Of a stretch of DNA of 64,000 nt, positions 61,859 to 64,000 are shown in pieces. The DNA comes from Aerosticca soli (lineage in GTDB: Bacteria; Pseudomonadota; Gammaproteobacteria; Xanthomonadales; Rhodanobacteraceae): NCBI RefSeq assembly GCF_003967035.1, contig NZ_AP018560.1, positions 395,001 through 459,000 of the forward strand. Reading direction: 5' to 3'. Made by a program: the position numbers and the translations under genes. The notes beneath the pieces are model-generated. The model worked only from the letters and a program-made list of their open reading frames with translations. It made no database searches and was not told the origin of the DNA. The stretch's first letter is position 1; each line of letters begins with the position of its first letter.

Positions 61859-64000
61859 ATGAGCAAGCACGCCCCAGCCGATCAAGGCCATGCCGCGACC
61901 CGCGCGATCGGTCTGCGCGAGGCCTTGCGACCCAACGATGAACTGCTCGCCGCGCTCGGCACCAGCCTGGCCGGGCTCGACGAGCAGGAGATCGCCGAGC
62001 GGCTGGACCGGGACGGCCTCAACGAGGTCTCGCACGAAAAGGCGCCGCACTGGGCGCTGCAGCTGCTGCACGCGTTCGCCAATCCGTTCATCGTCGTGCT
62101 GCTGGTGCTGGCCGGCGTGCAGCTGGCCACCGATCCGGACAACCTGACCAGCCCGAGCATCATCGCGGTGATGGTGTCGATCAGCGTGTTCCTGAGCTTC
62201 GTGCAGGAATACCGCTCGTCGAAGGCGGCGGACAAGCTCAAGGCCATGGTGCGCAACACCGCCACGGTGACCCGCCGCGCCTCGGACGGTCACAGCGAGC
62301 GCATCGAGGTGCCGGTCGAGGAGCTGGTGGTCGGCGACATCGTGCATCTGGCCGCCGGCGACATGGTGCCGGCCGACCTGCGCCTGCTCACGGCCAAGGA
62401 CCTGTTCGTCAGCCAGGCGATCCTCACCGGTGAATCGCTGCCGGTGGAAAAATCCCCGCCCGGGCAGGCCGTCGCCACCGACGAACTGGCCGGCAGCAAG
62501 CCGTCGGATAACCCGCTCGACCAGCCCTCGCTGTGCTTCATGGGCACCAACGTGGTGAGCGGCACCGCCACCGCGGTGGTGATCGCCACCGGCGCGCGCA
62601 CGTACTTGGGCTCGCTCGCGCGCACCGTGGTCGGCCAGCGCGTGCAGACCAGCTTCGACCGCGGCGTCAAGAGCGTGAGCTGGCTGCTGATCCGCTTCAT
62701 GGCGGTGATGGTGCCGGTGGTGTTCGTCATCAACGGGCTGGACAAGCACGACTGGCTGCAGGCGTTCCTGTTCGCGCTGTCGGTGGCGGTCGGGCTGACG
62801 CCGGAAATGCTGCCCTTGATCGTCACCGCCAACCTCGCCAAGGGCGCGATCGCGATGTCGCGGCACAAGGTGGTGGTCAAGCGGCTCAACGCGATCCAGA
62901 ACTTCGGCGCGATGGACGTGCTGTGCACCGACAAGACCGGCACGCTCACGCTGGACCGCATCGTGCTCAAGCGGCATCTGGACCTGCAGGGCGAGCCTTC
63001 CGACGAGGCGCTCACCTACGGCTACCTCAACAGCCGCTTCCAGACCGGGCTCAAGAACCTGATGGACAAGGCGGTGCTGGAGCATCGCGACCTGGAAACG
63101 GTCGCCGAGCGCTATCACATCGTCGACGAGATTCCCTTCGACTTCCAGCGCCGGCGCATGTCGGTGGTGGTGAACGACGGCAGCGGCGAGGATCTCCTGG
63201 TCTGCAAGGGCGCGGTCGAGGAGATGCTCGGCATCTGCACCAGGGCCAAGTGGGGCGAGGAGGTGCTGCCGATGACCGACGCCATGCGCGCGGAAATCAA
63301 GGCGATGACACGCCGGCTCAACGAGGACGGGCTGCGCGTGCTGGTGGTGGCGATCAAGCGCCAGCCGCCGAGCGGGCGCGCCTATGGCGTGGCCGACGAG
63401 AACGATCTCATCGCGATCGGCTGCCTGGCCTTCCTCGATCCGCCCAAGGACACCGCCGCCACCGCGATCGCCGCGCTGCGCCAGCACGGCGTGACGGTGA
63501 AGGTGCTGACCGGCGACAACGAGGCGGTGACGCGCAAGATCTGCCGCGAGGTCGGCCTGGACGTCGCGCATTCGGCGCAGGGCCGCGACATCGAACCGCT
63601 CGACGACGACGCGCTCGACGCGCTGGTCGCGCGCACCACCGTATTCGCCAAGATGTCGCCGCTTGAGAAGGCGCGCGTGGTCAAGTCGCTGCAGCGCCAG
63701 GGCCACACCGTCGGTTTCCTCGGCGACGGCATCAACGACGCGCCGGCCCTGCGCGAGGCGGACGTCGGCATCTCGGTGGACACCGCCACCGACATCGCCA
63801 AGGAGTCGGCCGACATCATCCTGCTGGAAAAGAACCTGATGGTGCTGGAGGAGGGCGTGCTGGAGGGGCGCGTCACCTTCGGCAACATCATCAAGTACAT
63901 CAAGATGACCGCCAGCTCCAACTTCGGCAACATGTTCTCGGTGCTGGTGGCGAGCGCGTTCCTGCCGTTCCTGCCGATGCTGCCGCTGCACCTGCTGGTG
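61859..64000 (+). CDS. mgtA: Magnesium-translocating P-type ATPase (partial, 3' end outside window)
   Basis: 714 residues of a P3B-type ATPase are present; the end is cut by the window (full length is about 900). The phosphorylated Asp is D358 in CTDKTGTLT. Earlier are two helices, the actuator motif LTGESLPVEKS, and the PEM(L) membrane motif GLTPEMLPLIV; later are KGAVEEML, KVLTGDN and the hinge GDGINDAPALREADVGISV. It imports magnesium with the electrochemical gradient. A 156-bp gap separates it from the 57-residue gene; I see no separate terminator there. Expression is probably set by the structured leader at 61369-61520. Confidence 0.94.
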   Translation, partial: MSKHAPADQGHAATRAIGLREALRPNDELLAALGTSLAGLDEQEIAERLDRDGLNEVSHEKAPHWALQLLHAFANPFIVVLLVLAGVQLATDPDNLTSPSIIAVMVSISVFLSFVQEYRSSKAADKLKAMVRNTATVTRRASDGHSERIEVPVEELVVGDIVHLAAGDMVPADLRLLTAKDLFVSQAILTGESLPVEKSPPGQAVATDELAGSKPSDNPLDQPSLCFMGTNVVSGTATAVVIATGARTYLGSLARTVVGQRVQTSFDRGVKSVSWLLIRFMAVMVPVVFVINGLDKHDWLQAFLFALSVAVGLTPEMLPLIVTANLAKGAIAMSRHKVVVKRLNAIQNFGAMDVLCTDKTGTLTLDRIVLKRHLDLQGEPSDEALTYGYLNSRFQTGLKNLMDKAVLEHRDLETVAERYHIVDEIPFDFQRRRMSVVVNDGSGEDLLVCKGAVEEMLGICTRAKWGEEVLPMTDAMRAEIKAMTRRLNEDGLRVLVVAIKRQPPSGRAYGVADENDLIAIGCLAFLDPPKDTAATAIAALRQHGVTVKVLTGDNEAVTRKICREVGLDVAHSAQGRDIEPLDDDALDALVARTTVFAKMSPLEKARVVKSLQRQGHTVGFLGDGINDAPALREADVGISVDTATDIAKESADIILLEKNLMVLEEGVLEGRVTFGNIIKYIKMTASSNFGNMFSVLVASAFLPFLPMLPLHLLV

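Noticed and set aside
61220-61860. M-box, enterobacterial mgtA leader or yybP-ykoY riboswitch
   Set aside because: I looked for their conserved sequence blocks and did not find them by eye. The leader is therefore reported as an unclassified structure, and only a covariance search can settle it.

Overview
The window is high-GC proteobacterial DNA with short gaps, mostly operonic genes and many ATGA start/stop overlaps. The gene set (aa3 oxidase cluster with CtaA/CtaB/SURF1/DUF2244, YcgL, MdtABC, a heavy-metal RND system, several TonB receptors, an Mg-type HemB) suggests a gammaproteobacterium of the Xanthomonadales, perhaps Rhodanobacteraceae. This placement is inference from gene content only. 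No tRNA, rRNA, CRISPR array, intact transposase or phage gene was seen.

Region 1 (1-5.8 kb) is a restriction-modification/defence patch: the tail of a Res-like helicase, a FitAB toxin-antitoxin pair, a second antitoxin with a broken ParE-like toxin, and a beta-class adenine methyltransferase with a lower-GC specificity region. A three-gene cassette follows (a TIGR04255 protein plus two unknowns), bracketed by a 103-bp near-perfect repeat of the methyltransferase 3' end.

Region 2 (5.8-27.3 kb) is mainly chromosomal housekeeping: cytochrome c5, MdtABC-like multidrug efflux, a HAD phosphatase, glucokinase, a GH1 glucosidase, a MalK/UgpC-type ATPase, an SDR, HemB, glutamine cyclotransferase, a Kef-type antiporter, a 1130-residue membrane ankyrin protein and YcgL.

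Region 3 (27.4-38.3 kb) looks rearranged. A fadL-type gene is truncated and joined to an aldehyde dehydrogenase that has lost its N-terminus. Next comes a block of lower GC in places: TonB receptor, degraded outer-membrane gene, PQQ alcohol dehydrogenase with the extra aspartate of lanthanide enzymes, a natural fusion of a XoxJ-like binding protein with a cytochrome c, and a second TonB receptor. A fragment resembling DUF779, a usual partner of such aldehyde dehydrogenases, lies beyond it. The block therefore appears to have entered an ALDH-DUF779 operon.

Region 4 (38.3-53.4 kb) holds a TonB receptor/glycerophosphodiesterase pair, PutA, and the aa3 oxidase locus (DUF2244, CoxB, CoxA, a 45-residue membrane peptide, CoxC, a two-helix protein, SURF1, a Sco-like protein, CtaA, CtaB). 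No ctaG/cox11 is present here.

Region 5 (53.4-64 kb) is a two-component system directly followed by an RND heavy-metal efflux operon (MFP, CzcA-type pump, DUF3240, OMF). After it comes a 150-nt structured leader that looks like a metal-responsive riboswitch, a 57-residue leader protein and mgtA, which runs off the window.
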